Source: Gemmatimonadota bacterium (GTDB taxonomy: Bacteria; Latescibacterota; UBA2968; GCA-2709665). From it: a stretch of 64,000 nucleotides of DNA. This document shows positions 44,905 through 53,333 of this stretch, in pieces. The notes under the pieces are model-generated. The model did no database searches, was not told where the DNA came from, and saw only the letters and a program-made list of their open reading frames with translations. Location: positions 124,001 to 188,000 of the forward strand of contig JAPPFJ010000010.1 in NCBI GenBank assembly GCA_028877215.1, written 5' to 3'. The number at the start of each line of letters is the position of its first letter. Within the stretch, counting starts at the first letter, position 1. The translations under genes were made by a program, and so were the position numbers.

Positions 44905-45282
44905 TCAGGCCGTGCCTTTGTTTTCTTGCAAACGACTCAATTTCTCGTCGACGGTTATCAGTATGTCCTGAACATCGGTCAGTCTATGATCCATTTCGTT
45001 CAGCCGGGCTTTGAACGCTTCTGGCTCTTTCGTTTCGAATTCGCCAGTATTGCCCCGGTTGTAACGCTTCAGGCGTATAAACACATAGCCGAACGTGTAG
45101 ACTACGGCGGCGATTGACGCTCCAACAAACAGGATTCCAAGTGCAAGTCCCAGGGCAAGGGTCACGAACTTGGTTCGATAACCCGGCAGGAATGGGTCAC
45201 CGAAGATGAAACTCAGCGTTACCGCCGCGAGCGCGACGAGGACAAAGACGATGGCGACCTTGGTGACGAGTTCTCGGCTCAT
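44905..45282 (-). CDS. Small two-helix membrane protein with shared C-terminal tail (member 3)
   Basis: A 125-aa protein with membrane helices at about 8-27 (VAIVFVLVALAAVTLSFIF) and 40-68, a basic/polar linker and a C-terminal helix ARLNEMDHRLTDVQDILITV, then DEKLSRL. This tail is shared with the proteins at 45314 and 46418 (consensus RL..xD.RL.D.Q..xI..DEKL.R), so the three are related. It has AAAGGAGGG before the ATG and lies 31 nt after the preceding gene. The arrangement, a short membrane anchor plus a cytoplasmic amphipathic helix, recalls PspB, but sequence identity is not evident. Confidence 0.75.
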   Translation of the reverse strand: MSRELVTKVAIVFVLVALAAVTLSFIFGDPFLPGYRTKFVTLALGLALGILFVGASIAAVVYTFGYVFIRLKRYNRGNTGEFETKEPEAFKARLNEMDHRLTDVQDILITVDEKLSRLQENKGTA

Positions 45283-45313
45283 CTGGATCCCTCCTTTGGC
45301 TTGCAGTCGTTGT

Positions 45314-45889
45314 TCAGACGCTGGTCTTGTCTCGCCTTAGCCTCTCATCCATGGTGATGATCACCTCCTGGAGATCGTTCAGGCGCTGGTCCACGGCGTC
45401 CAGCCGGGACTCCATTCGTTTTGCCCGTTCGGGACTCATTCCCTTACCTTCTCTCTTTTTCCTGAGGTGTATATAGCTCACCAACCCTCCCGCGAAGATG
45501 ATCAGGCAGATCCCGATGCCGATTTCCATAGCGATGCCCAGACCAGTTCCTGATTGAGCCAACTCGAGCCGGTCTGCGACGTCCTCGAGTTTTACGACAG
45601 TTGACTCCAGTCGTCTCTGATTTTCCAGGAATAGTCTCAGGCTTTCGCCCGGCAGGCCGGCGGTTTTATCGGACAGGGTAAGCGCGGGATTGTCATCGGC
45701 ATCAGGCAGCAGGTTCCACCGTTCCGACGTGAACACCCAGATTGCCAATCCGACGGCCGCCACCGCCAGGAATATCCCCACAGTGGATCCGCTTGGCTTT
45801 TTGTTGCCGGGAGTCATTAAATAAACGGAGTATCCACCCGCAACCATCAGCAGGCAAAGAGCCAACGCCAATTCCAGTATCCAGCTCAT
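45314..45889 (-). CDS. Membrane protein with shared C-terminal tail (member 2)
   Basis: A 191-aa protein with three hydrophobic segments: WILELALALCLLMVAGGYSVYL, STVGIFLAVAAVGLAIWVF and MEIGIGICLIIFAGGLVSYI. A soluble loop of about 65 residues separates the second and third and includes a heptad-like ENQRRLESTVVKLEDVADRLE. After the last helix come basic residues and the tail SRLDAVDQRLNDLQEVIITM, then DERLRR, shared with the neighbouring small proteins. The ATG at 45889 has GGAGGGAAGAGA upstream; the longer frame to 46018 overlaps the STAS gene and is not used. I do not recognise a named family. Confidence 0.75.
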   Translation of the reverse strand: MSWILELALALCLLMVAGGYSVYLMTPGNKKPSGSTVGIFLAVAAVGLAIWVFTSERWNLLPDADDNPALTLSDKTAGLPGESLRLFLENQRRLESTVVKLEDVADRLELAQSGTGLGIAMEIGIGICLIIFAGGLVSYIHLRKKREGKGMSPERAKRMESRLDAVDQRLNDLQEVIITMDERLRRDKTSV

Positions 45890-45956
45890 TCTCTTCCCTC
45901 CTCTGGTGTTTCCGCGTACGAATAATCGAGCAACGAAACTTCCGCCGACTGAATTT

Positions 45957-46331
45957 TTAAGCCACCTTTTTGACGTTTCGTGCGGCGATTTCCGTCGTAC
46001 AGCTTCCCGCGTCGGCATACTTGAAAAAGCGCGAGAGCCTCGTCAATTCAAGGGCTTTCCTGATCCGACGGGAAACGCCGCTCAGCCTCAGGTCGCCACC
46101 GGCGTTTCTGGCGGTTTTCAGGCCCGTGGCCAGTTCACCAAGCATGGCAGCGCCGACACGATTTACGTGCGAAAAGTCGACCACGACCGTGCGAGCGCCG
46201 CTGTCCACCAGGTCCGTTATCTTGTTTCGCAGGTTCGCCGCGTCCGGGTTGGCGACCGGATCGCCGCTTACGGAGACGACAACCGTCCCATCCTGAAACC
46301 GATCGCTTACGTGAATGCGTTGTGAATTCAT
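45957..46331 (-). CDS. STAS-domain protein (anti-sigma-factor-antagonist-like)
   Basis: A 124-aa single STAS domain: GTVVVSVSGDPVANPDAANL, then ARTVVVDFSHVNRVGAAMLG and ELATGLKTARNAGGDLRLSG. SpoIIAA-type proteins carry a phosphorylatable serine in a DSSGLG motif. Here the aligned stretch reads VGAAML, so that serine is replaced by alanine and regulation by kinase phosphorylation is unlikely. No anti-sigma kinase (RsbW/SpoIIAB type) is adjacent. Together with the ECF gene four genes away it may form a non-canonical partner-switch, or act as a structural STAS module. GGAG lies 9 nt before the ATG. Confidence 0.88.
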   Translation of the reverse strand: MNSQRIHVSDRFQDGTVVVSVSGDPVANPDAANLRNKITDLVDSGARTVVVDFSHVNRVGAAMLGELATGLKTARNAGGDLRLSGVSRRIRKALELTRLSRFFKYADAGSCTTEIAARNVKKVA

Positions 46332-46417
46332 GATTCAATGCTCCGTATTTTGGTCAGGTTCAAATCCGATGATGCCGGATCCCTCTTCTTGACGTTATCC
46401 AATGACCATGCCGCAAT

Positions 46418-46633
46418 TCACGATGCCCCTCCCGAGTCCTGGCGATTCAGCTTTTCGTCGATCGCGATCATGATTTCCTGGATATCCGTCAATCTCCTGT
46501 CGAGGTCGTCCAGCCGTGCATTCAGACGCTCCTCGACCTTACCCGGCAAGCCCCCCTTGGACTGCCGGTCTACGTATTTGTGTACGGCGGCCGCGAGGAC
46601 GATCAAGGCGATTCCAACACCGACTTCAAACAT
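46418..46633 (-). CDS. Small single-helix membrane protein with shared C-terminal tail (member 1)
   Basis: A 71-aa protein with one N-terminal helix (FEVGVGIALIVLAAAVHKYV), a short basic linker and the amphipathic tail RLDDLDRRLTDIQEIMIAID, then EKLNR. This is the minimal form of the tail also seen in the proteins at 44905 and 45314. Its size and layout resemble PspB. GGAGGG lies 5 nt before the ATG. The MITE end at 46652 is only about 6 nt upstream of that ribosome site, so the insertion replaced most of the leader. Confidence 0.75.
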   Translation of the reverse strand: MFEVGVGIALIVLAAAVHKYVDRQSKGGLPGKVEERLNARLDDLDRRLTDIQEIMIAIDEKLNRQDSGGAS

Positions 46634-46651
46634 GACATCCCTCCGTCAATG

Positions 46652-46814
46652 GTGTTCTGTCTCAGAAATAGGTTGCCTGAATTCGGCAGTCGAGTCGCCC
46701 GCCTCGCAAGGCGCCTGAGTGCAGGCGACCTGCGTAAGGTCGGCGAGCGAAGACTACGCCGCGAGACTGGATGAATCGGCGGCCGAATGGTGAGATATTT
46801 ATGGGACAGGACAC
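46652..46814. mobile_element. MITE-like element, copy 2 (163 bp, inverted relative to copy 1)
   Basis: The ends are GTGTTCTGTCTC (46652-46663) and GGGACAGGACAC (46803-46814), imperfect inverted repeats of the same family as 9342-9504. Its reverse complement aligns with copy 1 along the full length and has exactly the same length, 163 bp. It sits between the winged-helix-like membrane protein and the first small tail protein, inside the probable pspA operon. Confidence 0.8.
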
Positions 46815-46825
46815 TGTTAAAGATA

Positions 46826-47467
46826 TCAAAGGTCATCCACCGGCTTTGCCCGGCATTTTTCGAATCCGCGTTCAATTTCGGGAAAGTGATACACAACGAG
46901 ACCGGACTCTGACACACGCACCTCGGCGCTGCCTCCGACGGCCAACGCACCGAGGATCTCTTCCGCTTTACCTACCGTCATCCTCCCGTCGGTAGCCGCC
47001 TCCAGAACGGTGAGGCTACCGCCTTTCTCCCGGGCGAGCCTGAGCAATCGATGTTGATACTGCGCGTAGCGCCTATGTTCGGCCGACATGCGGACCGAGC
47101 GGCCAGCGAGCCATAAAACCAGCGCAAGCGCGATGACGGCGATGCCCACAGAAAAATCCAGAGGGTCGAGGCTGAAGCCGGACGAATGAAAGCCGGAAAA
47201 GACTATGCCCATCAGACCGCCGAAAACGAACAGAATCGCTGTGGCTTTCAGCAGGACCGAGAAAGCGTATCGCATAGAGCAACTCCCGTCAGCGGCCAGA
47301 TCGGAGAATCGGAAAGACAGCCGACGCGATCGCGCGTATCGAACCGTTCCCGGCGTCTGCCGCGCGGGTCGGGTCTTCCGGAAATCGCGCCATGCCTCTG
47401 TTGCATCGCGCATCGTTTTATCGATCTCGTACGCGATTTCGTCCAGGATTTTCTGGAATTCACGCAT
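46826..47467 (-). CDS. Membrane protein with N-terminal helix and C-terminal winged-helix-like domain
   Basis: A 213-aa protein starting 8 nt inside the end of pspA, so translation is probably coupled. The first 20 residues are amphipathic (REFQKILDEIAYEIDKTMRD). Two membrane helices lie at about 66-90 and 103-122. The last 70 residues (HRLLRLAREKGGSLTVLEAA; MTVGKAEEILGALAVGGSAE; VSESGLVVYHFPEI) fit a small winged-helix fold. The tight overlap with pspA suggests a direct functional partner, perhaps a membrane receptor for PspA, in the position PspB/PspC hold in proteobacteria. The family is not recognised. Confidence 0.8.
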   Translation of the reverse strand: MREFQKILDEIAYEIDKTMRDATEAWRDFRKTRPARQTPGTVRYARSRRLSFRFSDLAADGSCSMRYAFSVLLKATAILFVFGGLMGIVFSGFHSSGFSLDPLDFSVGIAVIALALVLWLAGRSVRMSAEHRRYAQYQHRLLRLAREKGGSLTVLEAATDGRMTVGKAEEILGALAVGGSAEVRVSESGLVVYHFPEIERGFEKCRAKPVDDL

Positions 47468-48137
47468 CGGATTTGCGGATCTTGTTCTTCAGGGCCTCGA
47501 GTTCCTCTTCCACCGTGTTCCGTCGTTCCAGTTTTTCGAACGTCTCGTCGAGCGAGGGATCTTCTCCTGCGACTTCGGCGTGAGCGGAAGCCTCGGCTTC
47601 TTCGTTCTCAACCCGGCTGCGGAAGCGTTCGAAGCTGGAAAAAGCGTCGTCGCCGATGCCCGAGAGCCCCTGGGCGATCTGCTTCCGCGCCTGGGCGGCG
47701 CGTCGCCGCGCGATGAGGGCGCCCTGGCGGGTGCGTGCCTCATCCAGTTTGGACTTCAACTGCGACAGTTGCTCCTTGAGCTGATCGGAGGTCTTGTGGC
47801 TCTCTTCGAACGCAACTTCCAGATCGCGGGCGGCTTTTTCAACCGTGGCCTTTCGTTCCAGCGCGCGCCGGGCGAGGTCGTCCTCACCGGATTCCACGGC
47901 GAGTTCAGCCTTCTTCTGCCACGCCTCGATCTGGTCCGTCTTATCCAGCAGTTGACGCTCCAGGCGCTTCTCGTTGGCCACGGCCGTCCCGACGGACGCC
48001 GTCGCCTTGTTAACGGCCTCCTCCATTTCGAGAATCATCTGCCGGATCATCTTTTCCGGATCTTCCGCACGATTCAGAAGGTCGTTTATGTTGGCCTTGA
48101 TAATGTCCGCCATTCTGGAAAAAATACCTTTGGCCAT
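47460..48137 (-). CDS. pspA: Phage-shock protein A (PspA/IM30 family)
   Basis: A 225-aa ESCRT-III-like membrane-remodelling protein. The N-terminal amphipathic helix and signature are clear (MAKGIFSRMADIIKANINDL, EDPEKMIRQMILEMEEAV). Long coiled-coil helices run through about 25-190 (ALERKATVEKAARDLEVAFE; SQLKSKLDEARTRQGALIAR), ending with an acidic tail. PspA coats damaged inner membrane and, in E. coli, restrains the sigma54 activator PspF. The ATG at 48137 has GAGGAG 7 nt upstream. A sigma54-type promoter lies about 95 bp upstream. It is the first gene of the envelope-stress island. Confidence 0.95.
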   Translation of the reverse strand: MAKGIFSRMADIIKANINDLLNRAEDPEKMIRQMILEMEEAVNKATASVGTAVANEKRLERQLLDKTDQIEAWQKKAELAVESGEDDLARRALERKATVEKAARDLEVAFEESHKTSDQLKEQLSQLKSKLDEARTRQGALIARRRAAQARKQIAQGLSGIGDDAFSSFERFRSRVENEEAEASAHAEVAGEDPSLDETFEKLERRNTVEEELEALKNKIRKSDA

Positions 48138-48513
48138 TGTCTTACTCCTCTCTCTTGCGGGCGTCCGCAGGCCGCCATGGTTAAAAGATCCGGATTCAGG
48201 CACTATTCCACCGGTCTAGCCGACCACATATTGCAAGGACCGTGCCCGTTTGACAAAAAACCATCGAATTATTTAAACATCTGTTATTTATTGATTTATT
48301 TATTAATTCCTTGTACGGTTGTCGGCGATTATTGGTGAAATACACCAGGCACAAGGCGAAAACGACCGACTTGTATCGGCTCCGGAGGCTCATTCACGTC
48401 CATAGCCGACTTGTCTTTTTCGGACAAATGGCGTAAAGTTTGGAGTCCGCTATCCTTAGGGATTGACAGGTGTAGCTGCAAGACGCTCCACGTTTTCGTG
48501 TAAATCGGCCAAT
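48138..48513. other. Intergenic region between pspA and the amidase gene
   Basis: This 376-bp gap holds the sigma54-type promoter for pspA (48232-48247). Upstream of it is a strongly AT-rich block (48262-48312), a plausible site for DNA bending by IHF-like proteins or for activator binding. A small inverted repeat, TTGTC...GACAA (48410-48426), lies nearer the amidase gene. No coding potential was seen. Confidence 0.6.
48232..48247 (-). promoter_or_regulatory. Predicted sigma54 (-24/-12) promoter for the pspA operon
   Basis: The minus strand reads GGGCACGGTCCTTGCA. The -24 GG and -12 GC dinucleotides are exactly 10 nt apart, and all consensus positions of TGGCAC-N5-TTGCA match except the first T. 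Transcription would start near 48222, leaving a leader of about 85 nt before pspA. The operon encodes its own GAFTGA-type activator at its far end. E. coli pspA is also RpoN-dependent, which supports the call. Confidence 0.78.
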
Positions 48514-49635
48514 ATGGACAAGTACAGACAAATGCGCCTGCTAATCGCCGGGCTTTGCCTGGTCATGTTATGTGCAAGCCCTCTTGCCGGGCTTTCGCTG
48601 GTCTACAAGGTCCGGAAGGGCGATTCCCTGTGGTCGATTGCCCAAAAACACCAGACCAGCATCGGAGCGATCAAGCGGATCAACAAGCTGCGGACCAACA
48701 ACGTCTATCCGGGTCAGGTACTCCGTCTGACACCACGGATTGCCAAGTATAGCGCGGAGAACGGACCATACTACTACCTTAAGCCCAGGGCGGGCAGGCA
48801 AAAGCATCGGAACTACCGGGAACCCTCGCGCTCGTCCCCAAGGACGGATTATGCGCGCGCACGAACACTGCTGCAAGCATTTGATGCACAGATTCTCGCC
48901 AATGCCCCAAGAAAGAGACGGCAGCCACTGAAGGGCTGGCGGATCGTGCTCGATCCCGGTCATGGCGGAATCGATCCGGGGGCGATCGTTTCGAATACAA
49001 CGGGCACGAAGAGACGGGTATACGTGGTCGAGGACGAATATGTCTACGACATCGCGCTGCGCATGTACAAGAAACTCAGGCTTATGGGCGCCGAGGTCGC
49101 ATTGACGGTGATCAGCCCCAACCACCTGATCCGGGACAACCTGCCGGCTAGCACGACGTTTGTCCACGAACAGAACGAAGTATACAACGATGAGCGGTAC
49201 AACCGGAGAAATTCAGAAAAGGTGAGACCCAGGAGCGCCAATCTCTCACAGCGAGTCCGGGTGGCGAATCGTTTTTTCAAGAAGGCGCGCAAGGGCAGGT
49301 GTCTGTTTGTCTCGCTGCACGCGGATAACACCCCCGGGCGCACGAAGGGTCCGCTGGTGATCTATCACAAAAGGCGAGGCAAGGTTGACAGGCGTTCCAG
49401 GTCCTTCGCACGCGTCATGCGTTCGGCCCTGCACCGGCCGAACATGCCCGCGGGGGACCGGGGGCGGAACCTCGCGGTATTGCGGAATAATCTGGCCTAC
49501 GCCGAAATTCTCGTTGAAGTTCACAACGTCCACCACAAGCACGAGGCCTGGCTGATTCGACGTCATCCGATACGAGAGCAGAACGCGGATCGAGTCGTTA
49601 AGGGAATCCTGGCGTACGCAAAAAAACGGAGATGA
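48514..49635 (+). CDS. N-acetylmuramoyl-L-alanine amidase with LysM domain
   Basis: A 373-aa exported cell-wall amidase that cleaves the bond between MurNAc and L-Ala. After a signal peptide (LLIAGLCLVMLCASPLAG) comes one LysM domain (VYKVRKGDSLWSIAQKHQTS, NVYPGQVLRL) that binds peptidoglycan. A basic linker of about 70 residues follows, then the Amidase_3 domain: zinc ligands His in VLDPGHGGIDPGA, Glu in VVEDEYVYDIAL and His in FVSLHADN, and the catalytic Glu region EILVEVHNVHHKHEA. No strong ribosome site marks the start; I chose the ATG at 48514, and 48532 is also possible. It is divergent from pspA. Confidence 0.9.
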   Translation: MDKYRQMRLLIAGLCLVMLCASPLAGLSLVYKVRKGDSLWSIAQKHQTSIGAIKRINKLRTNNVYPGQVLRLTPRIAKYSAENGPYYYLKPRAGRQKHRNYREPSRSSPRTDYARARTLLQAFDAQILANAPRKRRQPLKGWRIVLDPGHGGIDPGAIVSNTTGTKRRVYVVEDEYVYDIALRMYKKLRLMGAEVALTVISPNHLIRDNLPASTTFVHEQNEVYNDERYNRRNSEKVRPRSANLSQRVRVANRFFKKARKGRCLFVSLHADNTPGRTKGPLVIYHKRRGKVDRRSRSFARVMRSALHRPNMPAGDRGRNLAVLRNNLAYAEILVEVHNVHHKHEAWLIRRHPIREQNADRVVKGILAYAKKRR

Positions 49636-49725
49636 GAATGTTCAAGAATCTTTCGATTTTCCCAACGCCACCGCTGGGATTCATCCGGTCCAACAGGCAT
49701 CCTCGTTTTTCCGGAAGCCACGCGC

Positions 49726-52170
49726 CTATCTCTCGAATCCCCTGATCCGGAGTGAATTCGAGATTACAGAGACGGAACTCAGCGCCATGGCGGCGGCTGC
49801 CACCACGGGCCCGCCGAGCGGGTTGAGCAGGCCGAGAGCCGCCACCGGTATCAGCAGGACGTTGTAGGCGAACGCCCAGAAAAGGTTCTGGCGAATTGTG
49901 CGCATGGTTCGCCCGGACAGGCGGATCGCCGTCTCGATTCCGGTGAGGCTGCCTGACATGAGGGTGATATCCGCGCTTTCCATGGCGACGGCCGTCCCGG
50001 TGCCGACGGCAATGCCAACGTCGGCGGTCGCCAGGGCGGGCGCGTCGTTGACGCCGTCTCCGACCATTGCCACACAATGCCGCCGGTCCTGCAATTCCGA
50101 GATACGGGCGGCTTTCTCATTGGGCATAACCCCGGCAATGACCCGGGGGATGTCCGCGTGTTCCGCGACGGCTACGGCGGTCCTTGCGTTGTCTCCCGTC
50201 AGGAGGATGACGGTCAGGTCAAGTGACCTGAGATCTGCGACGGCGCGGACGGCATCGGGCTTCAGGACGTCGGCCACGCCGATGATGCCTTCCACCTGAT
50301 CGTCTACGGCGACGAATAGGACCGTTTTACCGTCCGCTTCCAGTCGAGCCGCCTTCGCATCCAGGTCGTCGGTCAATACGGCCTGGCTTCCCACCAACCG
50401 CCGGTTGCCCAGAAGAACGGTGCGACCGGCCTTTTTTGCGCGCACGCCCTGCCCCGGCAGGGCTTCGAATTCGTGAGATTCTTCAACGGACAGTTTCCGT
50501 TCCCGCGCCGCGTTCCGGATGGCTTCTCCTAGGGGGTGTTCGGAACCCTGTTCAACGGACGCTGCCAACCTGAGCAGATCCGATTCCGAGCCTGTACCTG
50601 TTGTGACGGAGTCGGTAACGGCAGGCCTTCCGGTTGTGAGGGTGCCGGTCTTGTCCAGGACGATCGTGTCCAGGCGGTGGGCGGTTTCGAGTACCGGGCC
50701 GCCCTTGATGAGTACGCCCAATTCCGCCGCCCGGCCGGTGCCGACCAGTATGGCCGTGGGCGTGGCCAGGCCCAGCGCGCACGGACAGGCGATAATGAGG
50801 ACGGCAACGGCGTTGAGCAACGCGTGTGAGGCGCCGGATCCGGAACCGGCAATCCACCACAGGACGAACGTAAGCGAGGCGACGCCGAAAACGACCGGCA
50901 CAAAGATCCCGGCAACCCGGTCCGCGACCCGCTGAACGGGAGCGCGCGAGCCCTGGGCCCGGCGAACCATCCGAACGATCCGGGCGTGTACCGTTTCGGC
51001 GCCGACCTGCGTGGCGCGGAGGGTGAAACTCCCGGTCTTGTTGAGCGTTGCCCCAAGAACCCGGCTTTGCCTGCCTTTTTCAACGGGCATGCTCTCACCC
51101 GTGATCACGGACTCGTCGACGCTCGATTGTCCCTCCCGCACGACGCCGTCTACAGGGATTCTGTCGCCGGGCCGGATGCGAATGAGGTCGCCCACGGCGA
51201 CATCCTCAACAGGAACCAGCGTCTCCTCGCCGTTCCTGAGGACACATGCGGTCTCGGGACGGAGATCCATCAGCGCACGGATGGCGTCGGCGGCGCGGCC
51301 GCGGGACCGGATTTCCAGCAACCGGCCCAGGAGGATGAGGGTGATGATCATGGAGGAAGTGTCGAAGTACACACTGACGGCCTCGCCTGGACCGGCAACG
51401 GCATGGGGCGCGGCAACGCCGGCCGCACTGTATCCGTATGCCGCCAGCGTCCCAACGGCGATAAGGCTGTTCATGTCGGCCGTCATGTGCCGCAGGCCGC
51501 TCCAGAACCCCTTTAAAAAGCGCCAGCCGCACCAGAATTGTACAGGAGTTGCCAGGACGAAGAGCAGAAGGTGGACCTGCCGGATGGAGTACGGCGCTCC
51601 CAGGAATTTGTTCAGCATGCCCGCGCTCATTATCAGTACTGACAGCACGGCCGCGAAGATGAATCGTACGCGGACCGAGCGCTGCTCCGCCCGTTCTTCC
51701 TCCCGCTCTCCGTCGTCCGCGGCGGTGTCCTGTTGCACGACGGTCGCGCCGTACCCGGCGTCGTTTACCGCGCGTGCCAGGATGGAGTCCGGGACTCCGA
51801 AATGACGCACTGCAGCCCGACGCGTCGCAAGGTCGACCGTGGTATCGAGGACACCCGGTACGACGGTCAACGTGTTTTCAATCCGGGAGACGCAGGCGGC
51901 GCAGTGCATGTCGCGGACGGCGAGTCTCGTCTCGTTCGTGCGGATCCCGTAGCCGAGACCCTCGATTTTTCCAACAAGCCGCTTGACGGCGTCCCGATCG
52001 GACCTGATCAGGACGCTGGCCTCTCCCGTCGCATAGTTGACGACTGCTTCCTCTGTGCCGTGGTCCTGTCGCAATTCTTCCTGGATGCGGGCGGCGCAGG
52101 CGGCGCAGCTCATCCCGGTAACGGGTAAGGTCAGGCTGACATTACCACTCGACTCTGGAATTCCGGACAT
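49726..52170 (-). CDS. copA: Copper-exporting P1B-type ATPase
   Basis: An 814-aa P-type ATPase. Two N-terminal heavy-metal-associated domains each carry CxxC ([10 protein letters not shown] and [10 protein letters not shown]). Eight membrane helices follow the P1B plan. The metal site is CPC in [15 protein letters not shown], with YN in FAYNVLLIP and MALSS in the last two helices, the Cu+ signature. The phosphorylated Asp is in DKTGTLTTG, the HP motif in SEHPLGEAI and the hinge in [11 protein letters not shown]. It exports cytoplasmic Cu+. No CueR or CsoR regulator or copper chaperone is adjacent. Confidence 0.96.
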   Translation of the reverse strand: MSGIPESSGNVSLTLPVTGMSCAACAARIQEELRQDHGTEEAVVNYATGEASVLIRSDRDAVKRLVGKIEGLGYGIRTNETRLAVRDMHCAACVSRIENTLTVVPGVLDTTVDLATRRAAVRHFGVPDSILARAVNDAGYGATVVQQDTAADDGEREEERAEQRSVRVRFIFAAVLSVLIMSAGMLNKFLGAPYSIRQVHLLLFVLATPVQFWCGWRFLKGFWSGLRHMTADMNSLIAVGTLAAYGYSAAGVAAPHAVAGPGEAVSVYFDTSSMIITLILLGRLLEIRSRGRAADAIRALMDLRPETACVLRNGEETLVPVEDVAVGDLIRIRPGDRIPVDGVVREGQSSVDESVITGESMPVEKGRQSRVLGATLNKTGSFTLRATQVGAETVHARIVRMVRRAQGSRAPVQRVADRVAGIFVPVVFGVASLTFVLWWIAGSGSGASHALLNAVAVLIIACPCALGLATPTAILVGTGRAAELGVLIKGGPVLETAHRLDTIVLDKTGTLTTGRPAVTDSVTTGTGSESDLLRLAASVEQGSEHPLGEAIRNAARERKLSVEESHEFEALPGQGVRAKKAGRTVLLGNRRLVGSQAVLTDDLDAKAARLEADGKTVLFVAVDDQVEGIIGVADVLKPDAVRAVADLRSLDLTVILLTGDNARTAVAVAEHADIPRVIAGVMPNEKAARISELQDRRHCVAMVGDGVNDAPALATADVGIAVGTGTAVAMESADITLMSGSLTGIETAIRLSGRTMRTIRQNLFWAFAYNVLLIPVAALGLLNPLGGPVVAAAAMALSSVSVISNSLRIRGFER

Positions 52171-52232
52171 GCCGTATCGGTCCTGTTCCTTCCACGGTGC
52201 CGCGACTCGACCGAAAGGATTCAGCTAATAAT

Positions 52233-53333
52233 TCAGGGAGCCCCGGAGCCCGAAAAATGCTCGAAGCCGCGCGCTTCCAGCTCCGTCCTCACTCCCTGCG
52301 CGTTCTCGAGATATATGCGTCCGTCGCCCGCTTCGATCCGCCCGATGCGCGAAATCCCCGACCTGGCAGCGAGTGCCTCGACGTCGTCTCTCCGCCCGTG
52401 CGCCACCGTACACAGCAACTCATAGTCCTCTCCGCCCGATATCTCCAGGTTCCGTGTTCCCGCATCCGAAAGCCCGCGGAATCGCCTGAACGCGGGTGAA
52501 ACGGGAATTGCCGTCCCATCGATCACCGCGGACACCCCGCTTTGCCTGCAGATATGCCGCAGATCCGAAGCCACCCCATCCGAGAGATCCAGCATGGCCG
52601 TCACGGCGCCCGACGCCGCCAGCGCCTGCCCCAACGCCACCCTGGGCTGCGGACGTTGGTGCCTGAATAGAAGGAACTTGCGGTCCTCCTCAGACAGTCC
52701 TACGTCGTCACCCTGCGCCAGTTTCAACCCCGCCGCGGAGTCCCCGAGCGTGCCCGACACGTAGATCAGATCGCCGGGGCTGGCGCCCGAGCGGTAGCAC
52801 ACCCGGTCCTGATCCATTTCGCCTGTGAGCGTCAGATTCATGACCAGCGGCCCTGTACTCCGCGTTGTGTCGCCGCCAACGACGTTGACGCCAAAACGGG
52901 AGGCCAGTTCGCGCAATCCACGATATACGCGTTCCATATAGCCCACGTCCAAGTCCCGGTGAATCGCCAACGAAATCAGCGCCTCGCGAGGCTCCCCGCC
53001 CATCGCCGCGATATCCGAAAGGTTCACTGCAAGCAGCTTATGGCCCAACCAGCGAGGATCGGAAACTTCAAGCACGAAATGCACGCCTTCAACCATCAGG
53101 TCGGACGTGATGAGCCGTACCCGGTCGTTTTCGCACGCCAATACGGCGCAGTCATCCCCGATTCCACAACGTACGCGGGCCGTCCGGGGCATCTCCGCTG
53201 CCCCGATCCGTTCGATAAAACCGAACTCTCCTATCTCCCCAAATGTCGCCACGGGGCTCTCCACCGGAAAAGGCGGTCCACTCAAGTCGGTGATAGGGAC
53301 GGGTATGTCCGTATACGCGGTGACAGACCTCAC
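52233..53333 (-). CDS. thiL: Thiamine-monophosphate kinase
   Basis: A 366-aa ThiL, which phosphorylates thiamine monophosphate to the active diphosphate using ATP. Motifs include GEFGFIERI near the start, the Mg-binding GIGDDCAVL, TSDLMVEGVHF, NLSDIAAMGGEP and VVGGDTTRS, with LDLSDGVASDL and SGGEDYELL in the C-terminal half. The GTG start overlaps the stop of the upstream hisA-like gene by 4 nt (GTGA), implying translational coupling. Thiamine diphosphate is the cofactor of both pyruvate-oxidising systems in this window. Confidence 0.95.
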   Translation of the reverse strand: MRSVTAYTDIPVPITDLSGPPFPVESPVATFGEIGEFGFIERIGAAEMPRTARVRCGIGDDCAVLACENDRVRLITSDLMVEGVHFVLEVSDPRWLGHKLLAVNLSDIAAMGGEPREALISLAIHRDLDVGYMERVYRGLRELASRFGVNVVGGDTTRSTGPLVMNLTLTGEMDQDRVCYRSGASPGDLIYVSGTLGDSAAGLKLAQGDDVGLSEEDRKFLLFRHQRPQPRVALGQALAASGAVTAMLDLSDGVASDLRHICRQSGVSAVIDGTAIPVSPAFRRFRGLSDAGTRNLEISGGEDYELLCTVAHGRRDDVEALAARSGISRIGRIEAGDGRIYLENAQGVRTELEARGFEHFSGSGAP

